The translations under genes were made by a program, and so were the position numbers. The notes below the pieces were generated by a model, which ran no database searches, was not told where the DNA came from, and saw nothing but the letters and a program-made list of their open reading frames with translations. Of a stretch of 34,441 nucleotides of DNA, positions 24,704 through 33,225 are shown piece by piece. The first letter of the stretch is position 1; each line of letters begins with the position of its first letter. Origin of the DNA: CAILUG01 sp038125665. GTDB taxonomy: Bacteria; Pseudomonadota; Gammaproteobacteria; Pseudomonadales; Pseudohongiellaceae. The stretch spans positions 1-34,441 of the forward strand of contig JAYPEI010000020.1 in the NCBI GenBank assembly GCA_038125665.1, in the 5' to 3' direction.

Positions 24704-26817
24704 TTGCGTTAAAAATAATGAAATCGCAACAATTCATAAGAACATTACTATTTGTCAAAACTATTCATCATATAGTGGGAAGTTTAATAGCTTTGATATG
24801 TGTCTGTTCGATGACTAGCTTGACTCAAGCACAGACCAACCCTTATTCGACCGAAGGGCTGTTGCAGATTCCAGGTAATTCTTGGCATACCAATGGAGGC
24901 TCCCTATTTAATCAAAGGTTCGTGCAAATAGGACAGTTGACCCCAGAAAATGTCAATAAATTAAAAGGAGTATGGCATGTTAACCTTGATGGCTCAGGTG
25001 TGGGGCCTCAGTATTCAGGAGAAGCTCAGCCATTGGTAGCTGATGGGGTTGTTTACATAATTACTGGCGCGGATGATGTATTTGCCTTGGAATTAGCGAC
25101 AGGCAGGAGGCTATGGAAATACACAGCAGAATTACCTTCAGATATGACTACCGTGTGTTGTGGCTGGACAAGTCGTGGTGTTGGGCTTAGTGAGGACAGA
25201 GTCTTTGTAGGTCAGCTGGATGGGCAATTAAAAGCGTTGAATAGATCCACAGGAGAGGTCGTTTGGGCTGTTCAAGCAGAGCGGTGGCAAGAGGGACACA
25301 CTATTACGGCTGCGCCTCTGTATTTTGATGGACTTGTCTATATTGGCTTTGCAGGCGGTGAGCGTGGAGCCAGAGGTCGTATGAAGGCTTTCGATGCCAA
25401 AACAGGCGAGCTCGTCTGGACTTTTTACACTGTCCCTGCCCCTGGTGAGTTCGGAAGCGATACATGGACAGCTGATAATGAGCTCTGGCAACACGGAGGA
25501 GCTACCATCTGGAGTACACCTGCAGTAGATCCCGAACTGGGATTGCTTTACTTTGGTACCGGTAATGCGGCTGCAGACTCTAACGGTGCGCATCGGCCAG
25601 GTGATAACCTCTTCACCGCTTCAATTTTGGCTCTTGATTTAAAAACAGGGGAGTATCGCTGGCATTTCCAGCAGGTCCATCATGACATTTGGGATTATGA
25701 TGCCCCTAACCCGGTCATGCTATTTGATTTGGAAATGGAGGGGATGCCTAGAAAAGGGTTGGCTCAAGCAGGTAAGACAGGCTGGTTCTATCTGTTGGAT
25801 AGAGTTACTGGAGAGCCCTTAATAGGGATAGAAGAAAGGCCAGTGCCACAGGAGCCAAGGCAGGCAACAGCTCTGACGCAGCCTTATCCTGAAGGGGATG
25901 CATTCGTCCCACAATCAATGTTTATAGCACCAGAAGGAGTAGTTTTAGAGAATAATGGTGCAATTTTTACTCCTTACTTTACTGAAGCACGTGCGGTTGC
26001 ACCTGGCGTTGGTGGGGGAGCCAACTGGCCCCCTAGTGCTTTAGATCCATTATTTGGTGTTGCCTATGTGTGTGCCCTAGACAGACCTTTTTTATACCAG
26101 GCGGTAGATATTGATGATTCCAAACCCGCCAGTGGTGCCTCCTACACAGCAGGTGTATTTCTTGGCCCCGCTATGTATGACTTTGGCGTTGCTGCAGCAA
26201 TAGACCTTCGCACCAATAAACTTATTTGGCAACAGCATTGGCGTGATGCTTGTTTCAGCGGTATGACAGCGACTTCAACGGGCTTGCTTTTTGTGGGACG
26301 TAACGATGGTAGGCTCACAGCCCTAGCCTCAGGGACTGGAAATAAATTGTGGGAATTCCAAACTGGTGCAGGTATGAACGCGCCAGTGACTATCATTGAA
26401 CAGCAAGGCCGGACCATGATCTTAGCGTATGCAGCTGGGAACGCCCTTGGAGGCACCAAAAAAGGAGATAATTTATGGCTATTTGCCCTTGATGGCACTT
26501 TAGATCCTGCGGTAGTTTCTGAAACTAATAATGTAGGGGAAACAGGAAAGCTTGGAGTTCTCTCAGTGAATACGGCAGAGGGTGCCGCTGATCTTAGTAA
26601 TGGTGAGATTACTTACCGTCAGGCTTGCATGACTTGCCATGGAGGTGATGGTAAAAGTGGCCATGGAGGTGCTGACATTTCGCAAATGAGAGATAAACAG
26701 TATGTGGCTAGGATTGTCAGTCTGGGTCGTAACAGTATGCCTGCATTAGCAACTATACTATCGCCAGAGCAAGTGCGGGATGTTGCCGCATATGTTGTGG
26801 CAGGGCTGGGGAATTAG
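24700..26817 (+). CDS. PQQ-dependent dehydrogenase with C-terminal cytochrome c domain
   Basis: 705 residues from the ATG at 24700 (ATGA overlap with the oxygenase stop); a signal peptide follows, ending near TQAQ (about 45). An eight-bladed quinoprotein propeller carries the adjacent cysteines Cys153-Cys154 (VCCGW) expected near PQQ and the catalytic-site sequence WDYDAPNP (Asp332, Asp334). Propeller repeats such as GQLKALNRSTGEVVW and GRLTALASGTGNKLWEF are clear. A haem-c domain at the C-terminus has CMTCH (643-647) and a likely Met ligand at 680. It is a periplasmic quinohaemoprotein that oxidises an alcohol, sugar or aldehyde and passes electrons to its haem. No PQQ synthesis gene is nearby. 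A convergent gene ends 48 bases on. Confidence 0.92.
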   Translation: MIALKIMKSQQFIRTLLFVKTIHHIVGSLIALICVCSMTSLTQAQTNPYSTEGLLQIPGNSWHTNGGSLFNQRFVQIGQLTPENVNKLKGVWHVNLDGSGVGPQYSGEAQPLVADGVVYIITGADDVFALELATGRRLWKYTAELPSDMTTVCCGWTSRGVGLSEDRVFVGQLDGQLKALNRSTGEVVWAVQAERWQEGHTITAAPLYFDGLVYIGFAGGERGARGRMKAFDAKTGELVWTFYTVPAPGEFGSDTWTADNELWQHGGATIWSTPAVDPELGLLYFGTGNAAADSNGAHRPGDNLFTASILALDLKTGEYRWHFQQVHHDIWDYDAPNPVMLFDLEMEGMPRKGLAQAGKTGWFYLLDRVTGEPLIGIEERPVPQEPRQATALTQPYPEGDAFVPQSMFIAPEGVVLENNGAIFTPYFTEARAVAPGVGGGANWPPSALDPLFGVAYVCALDRPFLYQAVDIDDSKPASGASYTAGVFLGPAMYDFGVAAAIDLRTNKLIWQQHWRDACFSGMTATSTGLLFVGRNDGRLTALASGTGNKLWEFQTGAGMNAPVTIIEQQGRTMILAYAAGNALGGTKKGDNLWLFALDGTLDPAVVSETNNVGETGKLGVLSVNTAEGAADLSNGEITYRQACMTCHGGDGKSGHGGADISQMRDKQYVARIVSLGRNSMPALATILSPEQVRDVAAYVVAGLGN

Positions 26818-26865
26818 CGCAAAAGGGTTCTTCTTACTCGAATGCATCATGGGCACTAGCAAGTG

Positions 26866-27846
26866 CTACAGAGTGGGTGGAAGCCCTTTACTGGTATAAG
26901 ACCAAGGCGTCCCTACACACAGTTTGCAATGAGGTCCTATGAAATAACGGGCAGATTCATTATCCTCTCGCAGTATAAACTGCAACCAATTAACGGCTAC
27001 AACTGCAGCTTCTCCCCCATTAGGATCTTGATAAGTACCACCATGACCAACAGGCAGATTTGCTGCGGCAACAGGCACATGATTCAAGCGTTGGTAATCA
27101 TCCATCCCATTTTGGTAAGCAATATCTTCCTCACCGCCAAGAATATACAATGTGGGAGTGTGAATAGAGGCTAGTGCTTCTTTGCCAAGACTCATGCTGG
27201 GAATACGATCTATAGGCTCATTAAAGATGCCGGTATTCATTAACACCAGAGTAGATATCCTCTCGTCTCCTGCTATCTCAATCGCCTGAAGGCCACCACA
27301 ACTAAAGCCACTGGCAGCAACTTGTTTGATGTTAATTCGTTTATAAAACGGAGAGCTTTGCCGATCGTTTTCTGTTAATGCCCAGTCTATAGCCGCTGTC
27401 ATTTGCGCCGCAGTGGTGCGAGGGGGCTCTAACTCACCTTCAGCGAGTGCTGGTTGTACGGGACGAGTTTTAGCGCCAGGACCACTATAGATTTCCCCAT
27501 TTGCAATCACCAGGTAACCATGAGAGGCAAGCTCTAATAAGTGGAGTCGTGAAGATGCGCCATCATCACTACAACCACCATTACCCCAGACGACAAGGCC
27601 AAGTTCTTCTACAGAAGTGATAGCTGCAGGTCGGTAGATAACGTGTGCAGGTAACGAGTCAATTTGCTCTTGTATCGCTGGATAAGGACCAGTACCGTGA
27701 GCGTTAGAGCCTATAGTGCTAGGCTGCGCAAAGGAAGCGGGACTATTTGAAATGCTCAATAGCAAAAAACCTAGAATAATAAAATGATCATAAAGTTTGC
27801 ACACTAAATTAAATCCTAGATAACTTGAAGAGTTGAGTGATTTCAT
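26866..27846 (-). CDS. Exported alpha/beta hydrolase
   Basis: 326 residues from the ATG at 27846, which has AGGA five bases upstream; a start at 27879 has none. A signal peptide with a long n-region ends near SFAQ (about 41). Catalytic triad candidates are Ser182 in the nucleophile elbow GFSCGG, Asp241 in GGEEDIAY and His268 in PVGHGGTY; LGLVVWGNGGC marks the oxyanion-side strand. Resemblance is to dienelactone hydrolase/chlorophyllase-like secreted hydrolases rather than to classical lipases. Two late cysteines (PHCKLCVG) may form a disulfide. Likely cleaves an ester or lactone in the periplasm. It follows the DUF8021-like gene on the same strand by about 45 bases. Confidence 0.85.
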   Translation of the reverse strand: MKSLNSSSYLGFNLVCKLYDHFIILGFLLLSISNSPASFAQPSTIGSNAHGTGPYPAIQEQIDSLPAHVIYRPAAITSVEELGLVVWGNGGCSDDGASSRLHLLELASHGYLVIANGEIYSGPGAKTRPVQPALAEGELEPPRTTAAQMTAAIDWALTENDRQSSPFYKRINIKQVAASGFSCGGLQAIEIAGDERISTLVLMNTGIFNEPIDRIPSMSLGKEALASIHTPTLYILGGEEDIAYQNGMDDYQRLNHVPVAAANLPVGHGGTYQDPNGGEAAVVAVNWLQFILREDNESARYFIGPHCKLCVGTPWSYTSKGLPPTL

Positions 27847-27891
27847 ACGATTCCTGGGGCTTAAACGCGAGAAGGTCATAGTTAAGTTACA

Positions 27892-28851
27892 TTACCATAC
27901 ACTTGGCATGTTATAGGGGACACTGCTGAAAACTGCCTCCACGCGGGAAATACTATTCCCCTCAATTTTAAACAATTCAAGCAGAATAAAACTATGAGGG
28001 TAAAAAAAGATAGATTGTTGAGGGGTGCCATCCACCCAAGTGAAGTCATACACTTTTCCACTGTGATCCATCAGAGCCCCCGCTAAGACTATCCCAAGTT
28101 CTTCATCAACGAGGGGAAATCGTCTATTCCGTAAACGATCATCATAAATATATTGCCCCAGCTTGAATTGATCAGCGCAACCCATCTGAGCAATATCATA
28201 GTTGGGGATACTAAAATTATGGGTTGTTTGCAAGCCATTTTCTATGCGTTCACAGTCATCAGTGAATTGTGTGAAAAGCGTTCCATCATTCAACTGGATA
28301 GTATCGAAATAGCCATCAGCAACACTTACCATGCGTTCTCTAGGTTTTTTTTGAGAGCTCTCAACGGGCGTTGTCCATACAGCAGAGGGGGACTCATATC
28401 CTTCAGTAACTGGGAAGGGTGATGTGTCCACTTTCCGCGATAAAATAGCTTCTACTTCAGTAATTAATTCATCGACCACTCGTAAACGTAAAGCCAGTAT
28501 TCCAGGAACGCCATGCTCTTCTACAACCTCGATTAAGGCAACCTGTCCTTGAGAGGGGTCTGCAAGGCGTAAATCATAATTTCTACGGCCGCTGTAGGTG
28601 TTCCATAAGCCGTCTCCTGCTCTAAGCAATATACCATTTTCAGAAACTTTCACATCAGGGCTTAAAGGTGCCTGAGAAAGATCACTCTTTTCCAGGGCAA
28701 ACATATACTCGTCCATGATGTTGTACAAGCAAGAGCGATCGCAATCTTTGGCAATAAGCGAAGCGCTGGAAAATAAAAAAAACAATAAAACAGGAGTCAA
28801 TAATGCTTTGTAAATTTGATGAATTATTGAGTCAGTAGGTTTTTGCATCAT
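27892..28851 (-). CDS. Exported DUF8021-like protein
   Basis: About 319 residues. The ATG at 28851 is chosen; a TTG at 28869 and an ATG at 28848 are alternatives. A hydrophobic signal (about 15-34) ends before a Cys-containing segment, DCDRSCLYNIMDEYMFAL. The pattern KVSENGILLRAGDGLWNTYSG followed by the NYDLRLADPSQGQVALIEVV and LRLRVVDELITEVEAIL blocks matches the N-terminal fold of DUF8021, an NTF2-like domain found in fungal and bacterial secreted proteins. A second half (about 165-319), with Cys pair candidates in DDCERIE and MGCADQ and with YDDRLRNRRFPLVDEE, repeats the SnoaL-like logic. Function is unknown; neighbours suggest a catabolic or ligand-binding role. Confidence 0.68.
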   Translation of the reverse strand: MMQKPTDSIIHQIYKALLTPVLLFFLFSSASLIAKDCDRSCLYNIMDEYMFALEKSDLSQAPLSPDVKVSENGILLRAGDGLWNTYSGRRNYDLRLADPSQGQVALIEVVEEHGVPGILALRLRVVDELITEVEAILSRKVDTSPFPVTEGYESPSAVWTTPVESSQKKPRERMVSVADGYFDTIQLNDGTLFTQFTDDCERIENGLQTTHNFSIPNYDIAQMGCADQFKLGQYIYDDRLRNRRFPLVDEELGIVLAGALMDHSGKVYDFTWVDGTPQQSIFFYPHSFILLELFKIEGNSISRVEAVFSSVPYNMPSVW

Positions 28852-28909
28852 CTTTACATTCCCGAGCAATATGCCACTAAGGGCTAATTATTAATATTAT
28901 CTTGATACT

Positions 28910-29644
28910 TTATTTTGTTGTGCTATCACTGCTTGGGGAAGTCTGGGTAAATTGACGCCCACTCACAGGATTCGCATAGTGGTATGGGGGAATAAAGGCA
29001 GTAGGGTAGGCCCCATAGACTGTTGTTGGAGCATCATCGGGTGGCAGATCAGTAAATGTAGTTGGCAAGCCAACCGCGCCCTTGTGCCAGCCCTCCTCAT
29101 ACTCAACATAAAAGCCAATGTAGCTATGCAGTTTTGAGATCAACCAAACTCCATCTTGCTTAACATATTCATTTTCATAAGTGGCCTCTCCCCAGCGCGC
29201 TTCTCGCCCTAGTCCGCCCACCATCATAAAGGAACGCCAACGCGCCTTGGCGCTCTCCCCGTCTGCGGAAATATGAATAACTGGTTGGAGTTGTAGGTGG
29301 TTATACATTCGACCATAAGCTAAAGGCCCCAAATTAAAAAGATATTCTCGGATGCGATCTTGTCCTTTGAATAATCCTCTACCCGCGATTTCCAGCGTCG
29401 CGTCAGCACTAAATAAATCTGCGGCGTCATCCCATCGACTTTTATCTACATAGTAACCATAGCTGGCTTGTAAATTTGCAATTGCTGTCCAGTCTTGAGC
29501 TCTGTCAGCACGATTCAGGGCAGTGCTTAATGATTCCTCAAGAAGATTAATTCGTTGTTCATTGGCATTGATCAACGGAAAGAACCAGGCCAGGAAGGCA
29601 AGAACAAGCAGAGGTAGCAATAAGTTAAGACGGAAGTTTTTCAT
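28910..29644 (-). CDS. Membrane-anchored SnoaL-like (NTF2-fold) protein
   Basis: 244 residues from the second of two adjacent ATG codons (29647 and 29644), because AAGGGAC is best spaced for the second. One N-terminal hydrophobic segment (LNLLLPLLVLAFLAWFFPLI) is either an uncleaved anchor or a signal peptide, followed by a short coiled region with Leu/Glu repeats. The NTF2-like domain (about 48-180) shows IANLQASYGYYVDKSRWDDA, ADLFSADATLEIAG, RMYNHLQLQPVIHISADG and VKQDGVWLISKLHSY. The tail is Pro/Tyr-rich. The active-site pocket could isomerise, dehydrate or hydrate a ring substrate, but catalysis is not shown. It is divergent from another SnoaL-like gene only 82 bases away. Confidence 0.8.
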   Translation of the reverse strand: MKNFRLNLLLPLLVLAFLAWFFPLINANEQRINLLEESLSTALNRADRAQDWTAIANLQASYGYYVDKSRWDDAADLFSADATLEIAGRGLFKGQDRIREYLFNLGPLAYGRMYNHLQLQPVIHISADGESAKARWRSFMMVGGLGREARWGEATYENEYVKQDGVWLISKLHSYIGFYVEYEEGWHKGAVGLPTTFTDLPPDDAPTTVYGAYPTAFIPPYHYANPVSGRQFTQTSPSSDSTTK

Positions 29645-29726
29645 CATGTCCCTTAATTGTGATATGTTGTCTTTGCATCAAAATTAATAACCTTTAACCC
29701 ATAATACAACATTTTCTGAGAGTTTT

Positions 29727-30794
29727 ATGCGACTTATACTTTTCTCATTTTCGCTTCTTGTGGTTGGATTCTTACACGGCGCCCATGCTCAACTCTCACC
29801 CTCAGACTCTATGAGAGTAACCGAGCAGATGATTTCGCTTGCTCCTGCGCACGCTGAGCTCATAGCTGGACAAACTGTCCAAGTGACAGTTGCTCAAGAT
29901 CAGAAATTACTATTGCAATACGGGGATCCTGAAAGATTTCTCGCCAAAAAGCTTGTCTATGATTATTGGCGCGAGGTATGGCTGGGCAAGCGCCCAGAAT
30001 TAGTTGGGAATTATCTGAGTGCTGACTACATTGAGCATAACGCTTTGTTACCTGCAACAGCATCTGCCATGAGTGCATATATTTCTGATACAGCGGAGGC
30101 TAGAGAAATACCACAAGAAATTCCTGAGCTGATCACTCTCATTGCTGATTCGGATCCCAAAGATAGTAGTGTGCTTGTTTTAATGGCACTCAGGACTCTC
30201 TATCCTGAGCCTGAAGGATCTGGTAGCTATACTTCAACACACTTTGAAATGTTCCGTGTGAATGATAATAAAATTACTGAACATTGGGATAGTTGGTTGT
30301 TTCGTTCTGATGCAGTTGTACCTGATTATGCCTCTACCCATGGTGAGCTAGCACTCGCTACACCTGTCAAAGGTGTTCATGGAATAGCGCAATTAGATTG
30401 GATCACTAGCCAGGATCCAAGACTATTTGCTAACAAGCGATTGGTTTTTGACTTATGGCGCCATATCCCAGAGGGAGGTAGAGAAGAGCTTGCCTCTCTA
30501 TTTTTAGATCCGATCTATATTCAGCATAACCCTAATGCTGCCACAGGTCGCGAAGGGTTTGTGCAATACTTTGAACGCAGACCAGATACGGCAATAGATC
30601 CTAGCTTGGAAGATGCCCTAGTAGCCATGTTAGCGGAAGGTGACTTGGTGGTACAGGTTTTGGAAACTCAGCGAGAAATTGGGGGAAAAACCTATTATGT
30701 GCCTTGGTTTGATATGTTTCGAATATCTGATTATAGGGTTATTGAGCATTGGGATACAGCCGCCAAAGGGGAGTTGCCAGTGTCAATGCAATGA
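29727..30794 (+). CDS. Exported tandem SnoaL-like protein
   Basis: 355 residues. Signal peptide MRLILFSFSLLVVGFLHGAHA. Two similar NTF2-like domains follow. The first (about 70-200) has AKKLVYDYWREVWLGKRPEL, YIEHNA and HFEMFRVNDNKITEHWDSW. The second (about 235-350) has NKRLVFDLWRHI, YIQHNPNAATGREGFVQYF and WFDMFRISDYRVIEHWDTA. The shared K-LV-D-WR, YI-HN, F-MFR and I-EHWD motifs show an internal duplication. This is the COG4922-type family described as predicted aldol-condensation-catalysing SnoaL-like enzymes. It is convergent with the second PQQ dehydrogenase, with a shared terminator between. Confidence 0.87.
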   Translation: MRLILFSFSLLVVGFLHGAHAQLSPSDSMRVTEQMISLAPAHAELIAGQTVQVTVAQDQKLLLQYGDPERFLAKKLVYDYWREVWLGKRPELVGNYLSADYIEHNALLPATASAMSAYISDTAEAREIPQEIPELITLIADSDPKDSSVLVLMALRTLYPEPEGSGSYTSTHFEMFRVNDNKITEHWDSWLFRSDAVVPDYASTHGELALATPVKGVHGIAQLDWITSQDPRLFANKRLVFDLWRHIPEGGREELASLFLDPIYIQHNPNAATGREGFVQYFERRPDTAIDPSLEDALVAMLAEGDLVVQVLETQREIGGKTYYVPWFDMFRISDYRVIEHWDTAAKGELPVSMQ

Positions 30795-30814
30795 TAAATT
30801 GGCGAGCAGAGATC

Positions 30815-30856
30815 AAAAAAAATCCTGCCCCTTTCATGGGATGCAGGATTTTTTTT
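30815..30856. terminator. Bidirectional Rho-independent terminator
   Basis: Arms AAAAAAAATCCTGC (30815-30828) and GCAGGATTTTTTTT (30843-30856) are exact complements, with extra CCC/GGG pairing inside the loop. The A-run on the left and T-run on the right give a U tract in either direction. It lies between the convergent tandem SnoaL-like gene and the PQQ dehydrogenase gene and can serve both. Confidence 0.88.
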
Positions 30857-30927
30857 ACTAAATCAAGGCGCCTTGTAACCAGAGACTTCTTAATTTGGTA
30901 CTTTTTTCTAAGTTCTTATTTGTGCCA

Positions 30928-33066
30928 CTACATACGACCAGAATCTTGGTTGGCTCGTAATATTATGTAAGCACGAACAGCCTGAGCCTGCTCCTCAGAG
31001 AGGACATCATCAAACGAAGCCATCCCTTTTGGAATAAGAGCTCCTCCACGAACCACTTGAGTGAAAGCTTGTGCATCATGGATGTAAGGGCTTCGGCGCA
31101 AGTCAGGCATAAGACCAACCCCAATCACACCTGCACCGTGGCAGTGACCACAATGAGTTTCAAAAAGCGGTGCGCCCATGGCTACCATTTCTTCACTGAA
31201 GTCAAAAGCAGGTGGATCCATGGCAGGGCGGCTGAATTGGGGTGCTTCAGGAAGGGTGTCGTTCCCACCTAGTTTGAAGACTAGTAAGCGTGAAATATTA
31301 GGTAGTGCATAACCTTTCATATTTGCATCACCACCGATCATGGCCCAAGAGCCTCCAGTACCAGCCATGATAGCAACATATTGTTCACCCTCGACTGAGT
31401 AAGACATCGGTGCGGCGATAACACCTGTTTGAACATTGTGTTCCCATAGTTCTTCACCTGTGGCGGCATTAACTGCTGTGAAGATACCTGCTCCGGTGCC
31501 TTGAAACACAAGACCGCCAGCAGTAGAAAGTGCTCCACCATTGGCTGGACCTGCACGCTCAACACGCCAGACTTCTTTTTGCTGAACTGGATCCCAAGCA
31601 ATTAGGCGACCATATGTATTAGCGAGTACTTCTTCAGGATTTAGCGTAGCATTTGGTCCAAAATCGGCACCAAGATTGTTAGCTTTCTGGTTGATTTCAA
31701 ACTTTTCTGGCTGTCCGTAAAGGAAAGGTGTGCCGTGTACTGGCATATAGACTAATCCAGTGCTTGGGTTGTACGACATTGAATGCCAAGTGTGTGCACC
31801 GTTGGGATTTTGTAGAGATAAGAAGGGTTGTCCGGTCTCTTCATAACGAGCCTCTGGTGTTTCCACTGGGCGACCGGTTTCCAGATCTACATGGGTTGCC
31901 CATGAAATTTCGGTGAAATTTTCTGCTGATAATAACTCGCCTGTGGCTGCATCAATAACGTAAAAAAAGCCATTTTTGGGTGCTTGCATAACAACCTTAC
32001 GGGGACCATCTGGGAGGTCTAAAGTTGCAATAGCAATTTGCTGAGTTGCTGTATGATCCCAACTTTCCCCTGGAGTACTTTGGTAATGCCAGACATAGGA
32101 GCCATCATCTGGTCTGAGGGCAACAATAGATGATAAGAACAAATTGTCGCCTTCGCCCTCGGAGCGGAATTTATGATTCCAGGGTGAGCCATTACCAACG
32201 CCAATATAAAGTAAATCCAAGTCTGGATCATAAGACATAGAGTCCCAAACTGTTCCGCCGCCGCCGATTTTCCACCATTCTCCTTTCCAAGTTTTTGCAG
32301 CCATTTCCATGGCTGCATTTTCAAAGCCTAATTCTGGGTCCCCTGGCACAGTATAAAAGCGCCAATCTAAATCACCCGTATTGGCGTCGTAGGCAGAAAG
32401 GTAACCTCGGACTCCTAGCTCGGCTCCTCCATTACCAATTAGTACCTTCCCCTTTACAACACGGGGGGCACCGGTGATTGTGTAGGGTTTGGTTCGGTCA
32501 ATGGTATTCACATCCCAAAGCTTTTGACCATTGGCTGCATCAACAGCAACTAACCTGCCATCGATAGTGCCGACAAAAACTTTTCCTTCCCAGACTGCTA
32601 CGCCACGGTTAACGACGTCACAGCAGGCATATACAGCCCAGCCAGTATCAACTTTTGGATCAAACTCCCATTTAATACTGCCAGTTGTTGCATCTATAGC
32701 TTTTACTTTGCTCCAAGCGGTAGAAATGTACAAAGTACCATCTACCATTAGAGGGGTAGCTTCTTGACCACGTTGAGTATCTAGGTCTACATGAAATGCC
32801 AAATTCAAGTCTTTGACATTCTGAGTGTTAATCTGATCTAAAGGACTGAAACGCTGCTCTGAGTAGGTGCGACCATGAGACATCCATTCCCCTGGCTCAA
32901 CTTCAGCATTCATTAGGCGTTCGGCATTAACATTGGCTGGGCTGCCAATACTCGACTGTGTATCTATGGTTATTTCAGTCGTCACTTCAGCGGACTGCTC
33001 TGAGCTGCATGCGCTTATTACTGCGGTAGCCAAGAGTGTCATTATGAAGGTATTTCTATATTTCAT
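30928..33066 (-). CDS. PQQ-dependent alcohol dehydrogenase-type quinohaemoprotein, lipoprotein
   Basis: 712 residues. The start has GGGG five bases upstream. The N-terminus ends in a lipobox, VISAC (Cys20), followed by Ser-Ser-Glu, so it is probably an outer-membrane lipoprotein facing the periplasm. The quinoprotein domain has adjacent Cys148-Cys149 (YACCD), GGAELGVRGYLSAYDANTG, and the active-site sequence TPGESWDHTATQ with Asp337. APKNGFFYVIDAATGEL and NPNGAHTWHSMSYNPSTG are typical of the quinohaemoprotein ethanol dehydrogenase family. The haem-c domain has CGHCH (639-643) and a likely Met ligand at 682 (PKGMASF). It oxidises alcohols using PQQ. It differs from the other PQQ enzyme here in clade and active-site wording. 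Confidence 0.94.
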   Translation of the reverse strand: MKYRNTFIMTLLATAVISACSSEQSAEVTTEITIDTQSSIGSPANVNAERLMNAEVEPGEWMSHGRTYSEQRFSPLDQINTQNVKDLNLAFHVDLDTQRGQEATPLMVDGTLYISTAWSKVKAIDATTGSIKWEFDPKVDTGWAVYACCDVVNRGVAVWEGKVFVGTIDGRLVAVDAANGQKLWDVNTIDRTKPYTITGAPRVVKGKVLIGNGGAELGVRGYLSAYDANTGDLDWRFYTVPGDPELGFENAAMEMAAKTWKGEWWKIGGGGTVWDSMSYDPDLDLLYIGVGNGSPWNHKFRSEGEGDNLFLSSIVALRPDDGSYVWHYQSTPGESWDHTATQQIAIATLDLPDGPRKVVMQAPKNGFFYVIDAATGELLSAENFTEISWATHVDLETGRPVETPEARYEETGQPFLSLQNPNGAHTWHSMSYNPSTGLVYMPVHGTPFLYGQPEKFEINQKANNLGADFGPNATLNPEEVLANTYGRLIAWDPVQQKEVWRVERAGPANGGALSTAGGLVFQGTGAGIFTAVNAATGEELWEHNVQTGVIAAPMSYSVEGEQYVAIMAGTGGSWAMIGGDANMKGYALPNISRLLVFKLGGNDTLPEAPQFSRPAMDPPAFDFSEEMVAMGAPLFETHCGHCHGAGVIGVGLMPDLRRSPYIHDAQAFTQVVRGGALIPKGMASFDDVLSEEQAQAVRAYIILRANQDSGRM

Positions 33067-33225
33067 GATAACCCCTAAATATCTAATTAATAAAAAACAT
33101 TAAATAAACCCCATAATAATAAAGAGGGGAAAATTGCTTGCTAAGTCATTCGCAAGGATATACCGAGTTAGCTATTAAGGCCAATACTCTAAGATTTAGG
33201 CAAGATCCTCAATCGTAGTCTTGTG

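Noticed and set aside
24700..26817. Calling the first PQQ enzyme lanthanide-dependent
   Set aside because: The Asp-Tyr-Asp motif also occurs in the glucose-dehydrogenase clade; sequence reading alone does not settle the metal.
26863..27174. Plus-strand frame opposite the alpha/beta hydrolase
   Set aside because: Antisense to a hydrolase with an intact catalytic triad; no independent support.
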